Source: Plumapathes pennacea (lineage: Eukaryota; Cnidaria; Anthozoa; Antipatharia; Myriopathidae). Taken from it: a stretch of 64,000 nucleotides of DNA. Shown here one piece after another: positions 14,701 through 23,994 of the stretch. Where the stretch lies: assembly GCA_964036295.1 (NCBI GenBank), contig OZ038467.1:6069001-6133000 (forward strand), in the 5' to 3' direction. The notes under the pieces were generated by a model. The model had not been told where the DNA came from. It saw only the letters and a program-made list of their open reading frames with translations, and made no database searches. Made by a program: the position numbers and the translations under genes. Every line of letters begins with the position of its first letter. Position 1 is the first letter of the stretch.

Positions 14701-16678
14701 CGCGTGTCCAGTCTCATACAAATCAAACTCATTTTTTAAAGAAAGGTTTCGCAGTAGGCCTCGTTTTGGAACATAGGCATCTCGGAAATGGACTGTTACT
14801 AGGATGGCTGAGTTCTTGAAATTAAGTTGAGTCTCTAGTCTTGCCTTTGATGTAATCCCCTTCGACCTGTTGCAGCGTACGTCAGTAGTTATGGGGGAGG
14901 CGGCTTTGTAGCAGATTTGGGCGACACGAGAGAAAATGCGCTGAAGGTGATTGAGACGCTGAAGAACAACACGTGGATTGATGCACAGACACGTGCGATC
15001 ATGACAGAAATCGCCACGTACAACGCAGTCTCCAACCTCTTCTGCGTCATGACATTGGTGGTGGAGTTCTTACCAACAAACGGCGTCTTCCATTATACCG
15101 ACTTCAAGATTGCCCGTCTCTTCACCTTTGGAGGCGGTTTCGAGACGTTCTTGATGGTTTGCGAGTTCGCCATTTTGGTCTTCTTCGCCAACTTCATCTA
15201 TCAAGAGCTGAAGCAGCTCTATAGAATGCGCAAAAGCTATTTCAAAGAGTTCTGGAACAAAATCGAGTTCGTTCTGATCGCCCTGGTCTTCACGGCCGTG
15301 GGTATGTTCTTCACCCGCGTCATGCTGGTTGGGAAAGCCATCACGCGTCTCGAAGAGAACCCTGGGAAGTACGTGAGCTTCAGCCGCGTGGCGGCCTGGA
15401 ACGAGGCCTTCATGTACGTTGTGGCGTCCGTAGTGTTCCTGACTTGGATCAAGGGAATTAAGCTACTGCGATTTAATCAGAGGGTCTCCATTTTGGCGCG
15501 CACCTTGCAGGGAAGCGCAGGGCCGCTCGGGTGTTTCTTCATCGTTTTCCTGGTTTTCTTCCTCGCCTATGCTCTGTTCGCGTTCGCCATCTTCGGACAA
15601 GACCTGAGCAGCTACTACAACTTCGTAACCACCTGCGAGACGGTTCTTGGGATTCTCTTGGGTGCGTTCGACTTCCTGGAGTTGCAAGAGAGCGCGCCAA
15701 TCCTGGGGCCGATCTACTTCTTTTCCTTCATGGTGTTCGGTTCGTTCATCCTCACCAACATGTTTCTGACCATCGTAATGGACGTCTTCTCCGAGGTGAA
15801 GGAGACGATCAACGAACAGGATAACGAATACGAGATCGTCGACTTCATGATCGGGCGCTTTAAGAAGGTCACCGGCCTGCAGTCCAACAAAGTCACGAAC
15901 GCGGAGGACCAGAAGAACTTCGAAGGAACAGATAAGAAGGCGCTGATGGCGATAAGCATGGAGAAGGCAAAGGGAGACATTGGCAAGAAGGCGAAGGCAA
16001 AACAAGGGGATGCCATTGATAAAAGGTTTTCGAGACTGGAGTCTCAGCTGGCGGACCTCTACTGTGATGACTGGGCGGAGGAGAGGATCCTGGATCACTT
16101 TGTAGAGCGACGCTGGGGTGTAGACACAGAGCAGGCATACGCGGAAGCGGAGGAGGAGCTGTCACTGGAACGACAGAAAGAGGAGCTTCGCCACGACATG
16201 TACGCTGCCCTCGACAGGTACGAACAAACTACAAAATCTAAATACCTGTGAAGAACATTTTAGAAGAGTAAAATTTTATAGAATGCAAACTAAGATTTTT
16301 GAATTTGTGACCAAATCAGCTAAACTGCATGAATACTACGAGGGCGAGGACGATGAATGAGGACAACACAGACGTTGATGGTGATTATGACGACTACGGC
16401 GACGATGACAATAACGATATTGACGACGATGGTGGTGATGATGATGATAGTGGGGAAGATAATGATAATTATGATAATAATAACGATGGTGATCATGATG
16501 ATAATGATGATGGTGATGATGATAATGATAATGAAATGACTATCATACAATGATGAGAATAATGATGAATATGATGTGCACTGCTCCCAATAGATATGGA
16601 GAAAACGAGGATGGAGGAAGTGGGTTTCAGCTCAACTTGGACGGGCTGGATTACACCAAACAGGATGCTGACTGCTAG
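2..16678 (+). CDS. Polycystin-1-like receptor-channel, 3' 21 exons (5' end outside window)
   Basis: Polycystin-1 family membrane protein with a large extracellular adhesion region fused to an 11-helix TRPP-like channel module. Exons by GT/AG and phase: 2-2711, 3171-3522, 3739-4214, 4679-4842, 5263-5436 (or to 5472, both in phase), 6210-6335, 6433-6606, 6754-7038, 7237-7541, 7945-8081, 8231-8394, 8663-8870, 9315-9475, 10121-10385, 10965-12053, 12493-12577, 13178-13355, 13749-13917, 14162-14359, 14876-16217, 16594-16678. The joined frame is open for about 2,948 codons and ends in TAG. Domain order is PKD repeats, REJ, GAIN/GPS, helix 1, PLAT, helices 2-5, helix 6, TOP domain, helices 7-11, charged C-terminal tail. 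The exon after base 1 continues to the left, so the N-terminus is missing. All phases agree, so the model is firm except for the end of exon 5. I do not assign PKD1 or a PKD1L symbol. Confidence 0.93.
5936..6117. repeat. Inverted repeat with about 65-bp arms in a polycystin intron
   Basis: Positions 5936-6000 and 6053-6117 are near-perfect reverse complements (GGTTTGCCG, TGTGGACTCTTATTTACCA and GTCATCACATGGTCA are shared) around a 52-bp loop. A partial third copy of the same arm (GTGGTAAATAAGAGTCCA) lies at 5831-5848. It is probably a small foldback or MITE-type element within the intron between exons 5 and 6. Confidence 0.7.
8231..9475 (+). other. GPS region with altered cleavage site, then first transmembrane helix
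   Basis: The exon 8231-8394 ends with a W...GC motif and exon 8663-8870 opens with the CIC motif, together the conserved cysteines of a GPS. In the family CxC is followed at once by N-H-L-T, and cleavage occurs between L and T. Here CIC is followed by QPGAG, a run of Asp/Glu, about 30 linker residues and a basic stretch (KRVVKRRRFKK). The normal post-GPS sequence (MFVAPNPIDF) resumes in exon 9315-9475, before helix 1 (FGVYVILAIYS). Splice phases join without a shift, and the substituted residues sit in the same exon as CIC, so a skipped exon is an unlikely explanation. Confidence 0.75.
9219..9254 (+). repeat. Short dispersed repeat core (ACGGTTAACGCCCGAAACGT)
   Basis: A related core occurs in reverse orientation at 57,006-57,042, where it reads GGGGCTAACGCTCGAAATGT on the minus strand. 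Two diverged copies far apart in unrelated introns suggest the conserved centre of an old dispersed element. Confidence 0.4.
9622..9832. mobile_element. piggyBac-type MITE, complete copy 1
   Basis: A 211-bp element with TTAA at both ends and perfect terminal repeats CCCTTTCACTCCCAAG. TTAA target sites plus CCC-starting ends are typical of piggyBac-derived non-autonomous elements. Related full copies lie at 17,726-17,931 and 45,545-45,755, with partial copies near 31,110, 49,500, 54,228 and 60,847. Confidence 0.7.
10121..12053 (+). other. PLAT domain and transmembrane helices 2-5 of the polycystin
   Basis: Exons 10121-10385 and 10965-12053 encode the PLAT/LH2 domain: HYEVICYTGFGKKAAT at the start, HIWHDNSG across the splice junction, then SPSWYLSRAIVHDL and CEAWLAVEEGDG. 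The hallmark RSRFTRLQRLSCC leads into helix 2. Further helices follow (SLAQVGIGIMSSVIIVPINL; WWLYVGWTLCFLACFTAAFF; QPLKVIAIALVIALIV). Between helices 3 and 4 lies a long cytosolic loop with a lysine-rich run just before the WWLYVGW helix, which suits a cytosolic anchor. Confidence 0.9.
12070..12260 (+). repeat. Degenerate tandem repeat rich in TTCCGG and TCTGGAT
   Basis: Intronic sequence directly after the exon ending at 12,053. It repeats CTTGTGATTCCGG-CTTTAG-like units about 60 bp apart, interspersed with TCTGGAT and GATCCCAG. No coding potential is seen beyond the spurious read-through of the exon frame. Confidence 0.45.
13098..13165 (-). other. tRNA-like fragment (A-box only)
   Basis: On the minus strand this reads GTTTAGCTCAGTTGGTGTAG, which matches a tRNA D-arm/A-box. 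The expected B-box is not intact (GGGGTTGCTCTG instead of GGTTCGAATCC) and I cannot fold a full cloverleaf. A decayed tRNA or the head of a tRNA-derived SINE is likely. It lies in the intron before the exon at 13,178. Confidence 0.3.
13178..16678 (+). other. Polycystin channel module: helix 6, TOP domain, helices 7-11, C-tail
   Basis: Exon 13178-13355 gives helix 6 (VVLYVFFVACLCIVSYS). Exons 13749-14359 and the first part of 14876-16217 give the extracellular TOP domain (NFYLWAETSLMNAMFF; CHDWYGFSSEDTGQYDVAWE; SSYGGGGFVADLG). The large exon then encodes five more helices ending in the pore and last helix (GPIYFFSFMVFGSFILTN, MFLTIVMDVFSEVKE), very like PKD2-type pores. The tail after it is rich in Lys/Glu with a likely coiled coil (SLERQKEELRHDMYAALDR). 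A short last exon, 16594-16678, supplies the end and the TAG. Reading on past 16217 without splicing also gives a short alternative end (stop at 16249-16251). Confidence 0.9.
16345..16552 (+). repeat. GAT/GAC-rich low-complexity tract
   Basis: An imperfect (GAT)n/(GAC)n array in the last polycystin intron, just upstream of the final exon. It produces open frames on both strands (Asp-rich on plus, Ile-rich on minus) that are not genes. Confidence 0.8.
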
Positions 16679-17725
16679 ATCTCTCTTCGCATCAGGAATG
16701 CGAATTTCATCTCATGCACTGTGGGGCTAATATTTTAGTTATTCAATGTGTTGCTCTGGTTAGTGGTTTTGATATTTATTGAACCGACGTGGGAAACCGT
16801 TTTCATGTATATAGCTGGAGTTATTTAAGGTTTACTGTGGTTACGCTCGGACTTGTTTGCCAAGATACCTGGGGCTTAGACTTTGTGTTTAGAGTCGTGT
16901 AGGTTATGTTCACTGCTGTAAATAATTATTTGAAGGGTGTTTCAGATTTTATAAGCCGTCTCCAATATTTCAATCTCAACGGAGCAGTTATCGGAACCTA
17001 TAATATGGGTATTCTTCAGCTTCCTGTCGACAGGAGTAACTCAAAAGCCATGTCACACGAGAAGAAATTGCGCCATCTTTCCAACTTGCAGCGCAACAAA
17101 AAAAAATTGCTAGTCGATCAGATGAACAATCTTCTACTTTTAGCAACATTGCGTAGTTTAGCTGCACCGTGTGACATGTAACCTTGAAACTTGTCTCGCA
17201 ATGCTGTCGTCAGTGTTGCGAGACATGCATGTTGCAGGGAAAATTGTCTCGTGTGACATGGCCTTAAGTTATTATATAGAAGTAGTAACTGACAGCCGCA
17301 TCACAGTAGAATCGACGAGGTGGAAAGAGGAGAGTGAGAACTGAAATAACTTTTAGCGTACCATGTTTTGAATTTCACTGGCAGGGTCGGTTACTAGTAA
17401 CGTTTTATCATTTAAATAATTTTAAGTTTTTCGATGGTGAACTGCTCATTCTACTGAAAACCAGGTGATTGTCCAAAACCAACTAAAACCGTAATTTTAA
17501 TGCTGTAAGATATTGCTTTCAACCAATGCAGATGCATGCCAAAGTAATTCAATGTCCTATGTATTGTCTAATCAGAATTCAAGAAGTCGCATTTGTTCAT
17601 TTCGTTAGATCGCCCACGTTTTGAGAAAACACCTCGGTAACTCATAGTCATTAAGCCTTTCACATTTTAAATTATGCATGTCTTGATCCACTGTCTAGTT
17701 ATTCCAACATCCATTTATCTGTCCA

Positions 17726-17931
17726 TTAACCCTTTCATTCCAAAACTAACTTACCAACTTTAACTTTCTTCTACAGTTTCTTGCCAAAAATAGACCATAC
17801 AGAAAGGGTTGACCTTTTATAACTTGCTCAAATGAAAGCTGATTGAAATATCAATTCCTCCTACATCACTCATACAGTTTCTTCTTAAAAGGTTGGGAGA
17901 ATCTGCATGAGTTTGGAAGTAAAAGGGTTAA
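17726..17931. mobile_element. piggyBac-type MITE, complete copy 2
   Basis: Begins TTAACCCTTTCATTCCAAAA and ends with the reverse complement GTTTGGAAGTAAAAGGGTTAA. TTAA is present at both ends. The interior shares TACATCACTCATACAGTTTC and AAAGGTTGGGAGAATCTGCA with copies 1 and 3. Confidence 0.7.
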
Positions 17932-18549
17932 TTTACTAATTGATCTTCTTCACATCCCTATTCCACCGTTAATCAGTTTCCAAGAAAATCATCAATTCTT
18001 AATCCACACGTACCTCTATTTTGATTCATTATCCACTTGCTTCATGCCTCCCACTCCGTGTAAATGCTCTCAGCTTCACATCACCGTTATGTATGATAAA
18101 TCTACAGTCCTGCATAGAGTAAACTACACAACAGTGAAATTCAAACTATGAAACGCGAGAGGTTGTTCTCTTTCTAACCGAATTTAACATTTATAACCGT
18201 AACTAATATTCTGTTAGTAGCGATTTGTGTATAAATACCCGGATATGTTCTTGGTCAAAACCGTCAGTGAAAAGTACATGTGCCAGCATAGTTTCAGTCC
18301 ATTTTAAGTGCCGGAAATATAGTCCCATCGTTCATTCTAAACACAGTTTGTCAGTTCTGTTTGCGCAACACTTTAATACAGTTTGAAGTAAATAAAAGTG
18401 GGTCGAATTTGCGGTAGTACAACTGCTTAAACACGGATCCTGACTATAAAAGGACCGTTGGACAGGCCAAGCTGTCACTCATTTCGCTCCAGACCTCGAG
18501 CCGTGAACATCACCACCAATGCGCTCTTACATTTCAGTGATAACAGCCG

Positions 18550-18569
18550 AAGAGAGAGAGAGAGAGAGA
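18550..18569 (+). repeat. (GA)n microsatellite
   Basis: About ten uninterrupted AG dinucleotides. Confidence 0.9.
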
Positions 18570-19223
18570 TAACTAAAGCGTATAACTAAACACATTATAC
18601 ACAATACTTTCTGAAATTTTATTTTATTACTTTGAGCTCGACAGTATTTATTAGAAATGTCAATTGTACTACTATTTTAATTTAGGTTTAGGATAACACG
18701 TAAAGAAATGAAATCGACATATGAGTACGAGCGCAATGCGAATTTCCCGCCTAGACCAACGGGTCTTTGGCTCAACCAGATAACCGCAGGATCAAAGGTC
18801 CTTGCTTGCACGGTTTTTGATTACAGCGATAGACACAACATTTACACAGAATAAAGAAAGTGTTTCTCGTTACCTGCCGCTAAGGAGGGCAAATCTCGGT
18901 TAGTGTGAACGCATCAACTCTTCCGTTGGCCGAAGGAAGGAACACCACGACTAGATAAATGTCCCCGCTCTTGCTGCTCAAAAGAATCTAAAAGCCGTTC
19001 CAACAACCTAACGTTTCCCAGTGGCGTTCGGCCAGTTATCGAAAGCACATTCTTCGCATGTTGAATACGCGTCTTCAATCCTTTGAGGCGATCCTCCATA
19101 CGGGATTCCACTTCTAATTGGATGGTAAAATCGCAGTCAAGGAGCTCGGGAGGTCGTTAATTTTGGCTTTTTGGTACACGAATGATCCATGATAACCAGC
19201 TACGCCAAAAATTGGAAAGCTAA

Positions 19224-20101
19224 TGTACCAATCAATTTGAAACTCGCACATCCCCCCCCCGGGCATACCCCGGGCATTTGATCGCCTCCCTTGCCCGGGG
19301 AGGCGGGAATTTGACCAACCGCTCTCGCCCGGGGTGGGGCATTTGACCACAACCACGGAGGGGTGGGGAATTTGAACTCGTTCCCTCAATTTCGCCCCGC
19401 TTTACGCGGAAGTGTTTTAGCTGTGCGTACGGTGTGTGCTAAGTGTTTATTTTGTCTAAATTGAGAGGCATATCAGTGAATGTTCCAAGCACAACGTTCA
19501 TTTATCGAGGATCAATCTCCGATGTTGCGCCGTTACGATTTAAACAACTCGCAATAAAGCGCTGCTTCGCTGGCTCAAGGTATGGTGTGAAACCTTATCA
19601 TTGGATGCTAAACAAATGCATTTTGTTAGCCGTACGGTTTAAAGAAAAATGTCAACGACTTTAATACCCTCGGCGCGTCGGAACACGACTCGCGGCATTT
19701 CTTGTCAATAATTCCGTGTCAATTCCCTTCGACTTTTTTCCTCGGCCCAGTATATAAATAGTTCATAAATCTGCTTCAGTCTTGCAAATCACTCGTATTT
19801 ACTTCCTACAGTGTAATTCGCTTAAAGAAACAATTTTAGCCAACGTACTCACCGTTATCGAGCTCGGACGCGCGCGACTTTCACAATAACAAGTCAAATT
19901 GTTAGACGTGTATCTGTTTTTCAGCGTTTGTTTTGCCCCGGGGGTGGGGCATTTGACCACTAAATTCAGCCTTAAACCGGGGCATTTGAACAGTCATTTT
20001 GGCCCGAGGGTGGGGAATTTGACCATCGGAAAATCGAAAAGTTCAAATGCCCGGGGGGTTGCCCGGGGGGGGGATGTGCGAGTTTCGAATTGATCGGTAC
20101 A
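19224..20101. mobile_element. Non-autonomous DNA transposon, 878 bp, with TAA target duplication
   Basis: The left end TGTACCAATCAATTTGAAAC and right end (reverse complement TGTACCGATCAATTCGAAAC) form terminal repeats that run on through the ACTCGCACATCCCCCCCCC segment. TAA flanks both sides (19,221-19,223 and 20,102-20,104). Next to both ends lie irregular GGGGCATTTGAC-type repeats and C/G runs, leaving an AT-richer centre. No transposase frame is visible. The superfamily is not assigned, although a 3-bp TAA duplication fits PIF/Harbinger. Confidence 0.65.
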
Positions 20102-20559
20102 TAAGCGATCGCGTGCGCGCGAGAAACCGCTCAATTAAAGGTGGAAGAGAACAACGACAATTGTTCAACTTCCGCCATCAATGGAGCAGTGTATAATAAT
20201 AACCCCCACAGAGCATGCTAGGATGAGAAAGATCGCGTTCAGCTGCTCTGCAGGCTCAAAAGACAAGGAGAGGGGAGACTGTGGCAAAGTAATGGTGGGC
20301 CGAGGTTGACAGTGACGGTTTACGAGCGCGAAATTCAAACGTTCGTCAAAAAACAGCCAAAATCGTCCAAAAGCAAGTAAATAAACGCAACAGAGTACTT
20401 TATTCACAACAATATTGTCCACAACTGAATATTATCTTAATTATTCTCTTGATAAAGGGAGAGTTTTACCGAATGTCCGCCATTTTATTTTTCAAAATTG
20501 TGCTGACGTCACGGGAAAGGGGGAGGAGCTATCCCTTTTATAGCGATGGTCCTTGTTTA

Positions 20560-20743
20560 AGCCTTGTCCTCACTAGAGTATAAGCATAAGCATAAGAATA
20601 AGAATGAGAAAGCGACAGTGGTGACATAAGCATAAGCATAAGGAACGGGCGCGTTTGATCCTTATGCTCATCCTTATGTCGCCACTGTCGCTCTCTTATT
20701 CTTATGCTTGTGCTTATGCTTATGCGCTAGTGAGAACCAGGCT
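20560..20743. mobile_element. Palindromic MITE rich in CATAAG, TTA target duplication
   Basis: The two halves are reverse complements over almost the whole length (AGCC-TG-TCCTCACTAG at the ends, GCGACAGTGGTGACATAAG inside). TTA occurs on both flanks (20,557-20,559 and 20,744-20,746). The arms carry CATAAG hexamers in tandem. It looks like a Harbinger-type miniature element by target-site size (inference). Confidence 0.7.
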
Positions 20744-21483
20744 TTAACGTCGCCTTTACGCAGGCATGGGAAGGAGCGAAATCATCAGGAAGGCCTTATG
20801 TGGCGCAAAGGCGAATGGCGCCGCACCAAACTCTCGTGGCAAAATATTACCGCCAAAGTATACCTATAATTTCCAGTGATTTAAAGCAATACTCTGGCTC
20901 CGCTTTCGAGCTTTCACTAAAGCTTGTACTAAGGCGTACTTTTTAAGGCGCTTTAGAACGAAAGTTACTTGTTTGAACTTTGCCGCTATTGGTATCGCTT
21001 TACATCCTCCCCCCATGCGGTCTCCTAAAGCGCGTTTTTTACGGTCACACACAGATTTAGGCTAATTAAGCAGCGCTAAAGCGCGCTTTAACTTTCTAGT
21101 GTGACCTCAGCCAGTGTGACCAACGCAACACCATCATCTCCAAATATTCTGCGTGCAACACTTCGCGCCGGAAAGCAATCGTTGGCCCATTGGGCAGATG
21201 CCGTGTGACCTTTACACGACAAGGCGAGCGACCACGCACGTACTTCGCATTTCTGGGAGTAGTGGATGAGACAACTGGCCGACTGCCTTCCAAAGAGTGG
21301 TAAGTGAACTTGGCTTGACGTATTTACGTTTGAGGTTGCATTTATTTGCGCTGGAATAGAAATTAGACGAGATTATTTGGAAAATATTTAACTGACTGCG
21401 GATTAAGTACTCATTCCAAACGAATACCAGAAATGAAACAAAAATTTCGTTATTCTGTTCTTTCTGTTCATATGCTGGAATAT

Positions 21484-21655
21484 CTATATACAGACAGAAA
21501 ATCTCGCCATTAATTAACGGCGAAATGTTGTGTCTCTCTATATACAGACAGAAAATCTCGCCGTTAAATAACGGCGAAATGTTGTGTCTCTCTATATACA
21601 GACAGAAAATCTCGCCGTTAAATAACGGCGAAATGCTGTGTCTGTATATAAGGTT
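21484..21655 (+). repeat. Three 54-bp tandem repeats, each with an internal palindrome
   Basis: Units start at 21,484, 21,538 and 21,592. Each contains CTATATACAGACAG, then a palindrome TCGCCGTTAAATAACGGCGA, then ATGTTGTGTCTCT. Units 2 and 3 are almost identical; unit 1 has a small variation in the palindrome centre. The third unit runs into CTGTATATA, an inverted copy of its start. Confidence 0.85.
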
Positions 21656-22767
21656 TGAAGTAATTGTTTATGTCTTCACCGCTTCTTTGTTGCAATAATT
21701 CATACGTATCTGTATATAAAATTAACGACGAAATTCGTCATTGTATAAACTCCGGTCCATTATCAGTGCGCGGCCGAAAGTGCGAGAAGCTAGTGGCGCT
21801 CTGCGCGAGAACTGAGGACAGCTTTTATGCTTTTACAAAAACAATAAATATAGTTCAGTATCGATTTCTAGTATTGAGTCTCTTGTCTTGAGGTTTTACA
21901 AGCGTTTACACAGAACTACATTACAATGACCGCGACCACACGACAAAAAGAAAACGTATTTCCGGAACAAAGACAGCCGGCTACCAGAAACTTTGTTTAA
22001 TTTCCGGCTTGAGATGATTCTGGGAAAACGTATGACTTGAACCCCTGATAACTTCAACCACTTCCCTTGGATTTGCTACACTCTATAGCAGTTTTTAGAA
22101 GTGGTCGCCCAAAGCGGTCAATACTGACTACAGGAGTTACGTCACGAGAAATATCAACGAGGAAAAATGATTAGGGTTGATTGTGAAGTGGGTGAGCGGA
22201 AGTAACCATATTTTTTTTGCAAAGAACCGTATTTAGTGGTCCGATATTTTCCCGAAAAGGGCTCCTGTCGCAATCAAAACAAGTTTTATTGTACAAATAG
22301 GTGCTAACCTGTCTTTAGACAAAAACTATGGCTTTCCTATAGCGAACCAAGGCCAATATCTATAATTTTTAATCTAATGTCAGGCCGGAGTGTCACATTC
22401 GCGTGACCCCACGAACTGGCTCGAAACGCCGCCCAGGCAAAATATTATTTACGGCGTTCGGCATTTGATACAAACTATACGTTTTACCACAACGCTCATA
22501 TGTATTAACGTAGACTAAACTAGTTCTCACAAAGACTTTACATATTAAGCATATTCTATTGAATTATATTTAGTGCAAGTACATGTATGTTTCCCCAATA
22601 TTCAAAACTGCCTGTGCAAGCTTGGGGCTAGATTATTAAAAATTATCGCAGAATGTTCTTCTGCTGACCGGCGCATTATTTTGACTCGTAAAGGACCTGT
22701 AAAGTTGATCGAGTCCACATAATTTAGTCTGTACATGTATTTCCGGCCGCTTATCGTTCCTGAGCTG

Positions 22768-23994
22768 TTATAACGTTTGAAAGTCACTATCTTGATACTT
22801 TCGAACACGAACCCCTTGACCGCTGCTTTTGACAAGCATGGTAGGCCCTCGACTAGCATCGGCAGTTTCATCTTCCGGGCTATGTTGTTTGGAAAAACAA
22901 AACCACACCAAAGATTTGACAATCATGCCACCGTAGGTTCCTCCCAGGACGACAACCAGAACTACGATGTTAAAGCACGACTTCCCCTGATCCACGTAGA
23001 ACCACAAAATCATGGCCGAGTTCTCTGCGGCGAAGAGAATATACCACACAGTGGTGGCCAAGAATCTTGTGACCTTGCTCATTGGTTTGGTGCTGGAGCG
23101 AATATAGCTCAGCGGAGAAGTACGAAAAACGAAGATGTAAGAGAGCGAGTGGCAGAAGATAAACTTGACTATGTGCTGGATGCGTTTGGAGTTCCACAGA
23201 ACAAATCCCATCAGAACTACGATGAGCCAGTGAACGGAGACAATCAGAGACAAATACCCTTGCACTGTGATCGCAAAAAACACAAACGCTCCGGCGCGAC
23301 CTGCCATCAGTGCAACATTACCGATGAAAATGAGAATACTTTGCCAGAGTGTTGGGTTGCGACGACCGCTGTACTCCGTCAGCACTTCGCTCGAGGTGAT
23401 TGTGTACGTCAGAGACAAGAAAGAAATTGAGACTGACACGAGATAGAGGGTCCTTACCGCCATACACTCCTCTTGCAGTGTTTCATACTTCACCATAACG
23501 TACAACTGCAGCAGAAGCTGTGGGCCAGATTCCAGTAACCCCTCTACAAGCTTCATGTTCTTATTGTGGATGAAGAGATAATAAAGGGGGCCATCGTCTT
23601 TCTTTACTTCCATTCCGCCTTCAGTCTTCCACAAAATGCGGAAGTTTCTTGTACAGAACAGGAACAATTCCAGACTGTGAAATGTCGGCCCGAAACAGGC
23701 ACAACTCAGGCAAACGTTCAACGGGATTGAGCGGAAAAAGAGATCCACTTCACGGCGGTTCATATCTTCGTTGTCTCTGTCTAGTGTGCGAGTCGTGCTA
23801 GCCACAATAGACCAGATACATGTCACAAGCAGCGGCAAAATTATCAGCGCGAGGCCAATACCGAAACAAACTTTACTTATCTTGTAGTACTTGGCACAGG
23901 TTAACGCGTCCGTTATAATGTCTGCAACGGATAAGCCTGCTTGAAAGAGAAACAGAAACGTGTGGTACCATTTCAAGTGAATTTCCTCAGTCAT
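22768..23994 (-). CDS. XK-related (XKR) family membrane protein
   Basis: A 408-residue multi-pass protein in one exon. It shows XK/XKR family features: an N-terminal hydrophobic segment followed by VADIITDALTCAKYY, the conserved helix ESGPQLLLQLYV at residues 155-166, and AAENSAMILWFY at 322-333. About eight to ten hydrophobic segments are visible. XKR proteins include phospholipid scramblases activated by caspase cleavage (XKR4/8/9) and the Kx antigen transporter-like XK. The cytosolic tail (residues 367-408) contains ETAD followed by Ala, which could suit a caspase, but the match is weak. The start codon at 23,992-23,994 is the first in a frame whose N-terminus (MTEEIHLKWYHTFLFLFQAG) runs directly into the first helix. 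Subfamily cannot be assigned by eye. Confidence 0.9.
   Translation of the reverse strand: MTEEIHLKWYHTFLFLFQAGLSVADIITDALTCAKYYKISKVCFGIGLALIILPLLVTCIWSIVASTTRTLDRDNEDMNRREVDLFFRSIPLNVCLSCACFGPTFHSLELFLFCTRNFRILWKTEGGMEVKKDDGPLYYLFIHNKNMKLVEGLLESGPQLLLQLYVMVKYETLQEECMAVRTLYLVSVSISFLSLTYTITSSEVLTEYSGRRNPTLWQSILIFIGNVALMAGRAGAFVFFAITVQGYLSLIVSVHWLIVVLMGFVLWNSKRIQHIVKFIFCHSLSYIFVFRTSPLSYIRSSTKPMSKVTRFLATTVWYILFAAENSAMILWFYVDQGKSCFNIVVLVVVLGGTYGGMIVKSLVWFCFSKQHSPEDETADASRGPTMLVKSSGQGVRVRKYQDSDFQTL

Larger units (their letters stand above)
16679..22767. other. Gene-poor stretch between polycystin and XK-related genes
   Basis: After the polycystin stop codon I find no exon with family-recognisable coding sequence. 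A possible minus-strand fragment at 18,914-19,111 (Arg/Leu-rich, LKGLKTRIQHAKNVLSITG) has no recognised domain. The rest is the polycystin 3' UTR and downstream DNA, the transposon-like elements listed separately, a (GA)n tract at 18,550-18,569 and a 54-bp palindromic tandem repeat. Confidence 0.6.

Noticed and set aside
15463..16098. 211-codon minus-strand frame over the polycystin channel exon
   Set aside because: Antisense shadow of the well-supported channel exon.
16320..16553. Asp-rich and Ile-rich frames
   Set aside because: Translation of the (GAT)n tract inside the last polycystin intron.
18914..19111. 65-codon minus-strand frame (LKGLKTRIQHAKNVLSITG)
   Set aside because: It faintly resembles retroelement gag-type helices, but it is too short and has no neighbouring pol sequence to support a call.
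22777..23430. 217-codon plus-strand frame over the XK-related gene
   Set aside because: It is antisense to the multi-pass protein; only the minus frame has hydrophobic helices and XKR motifs.
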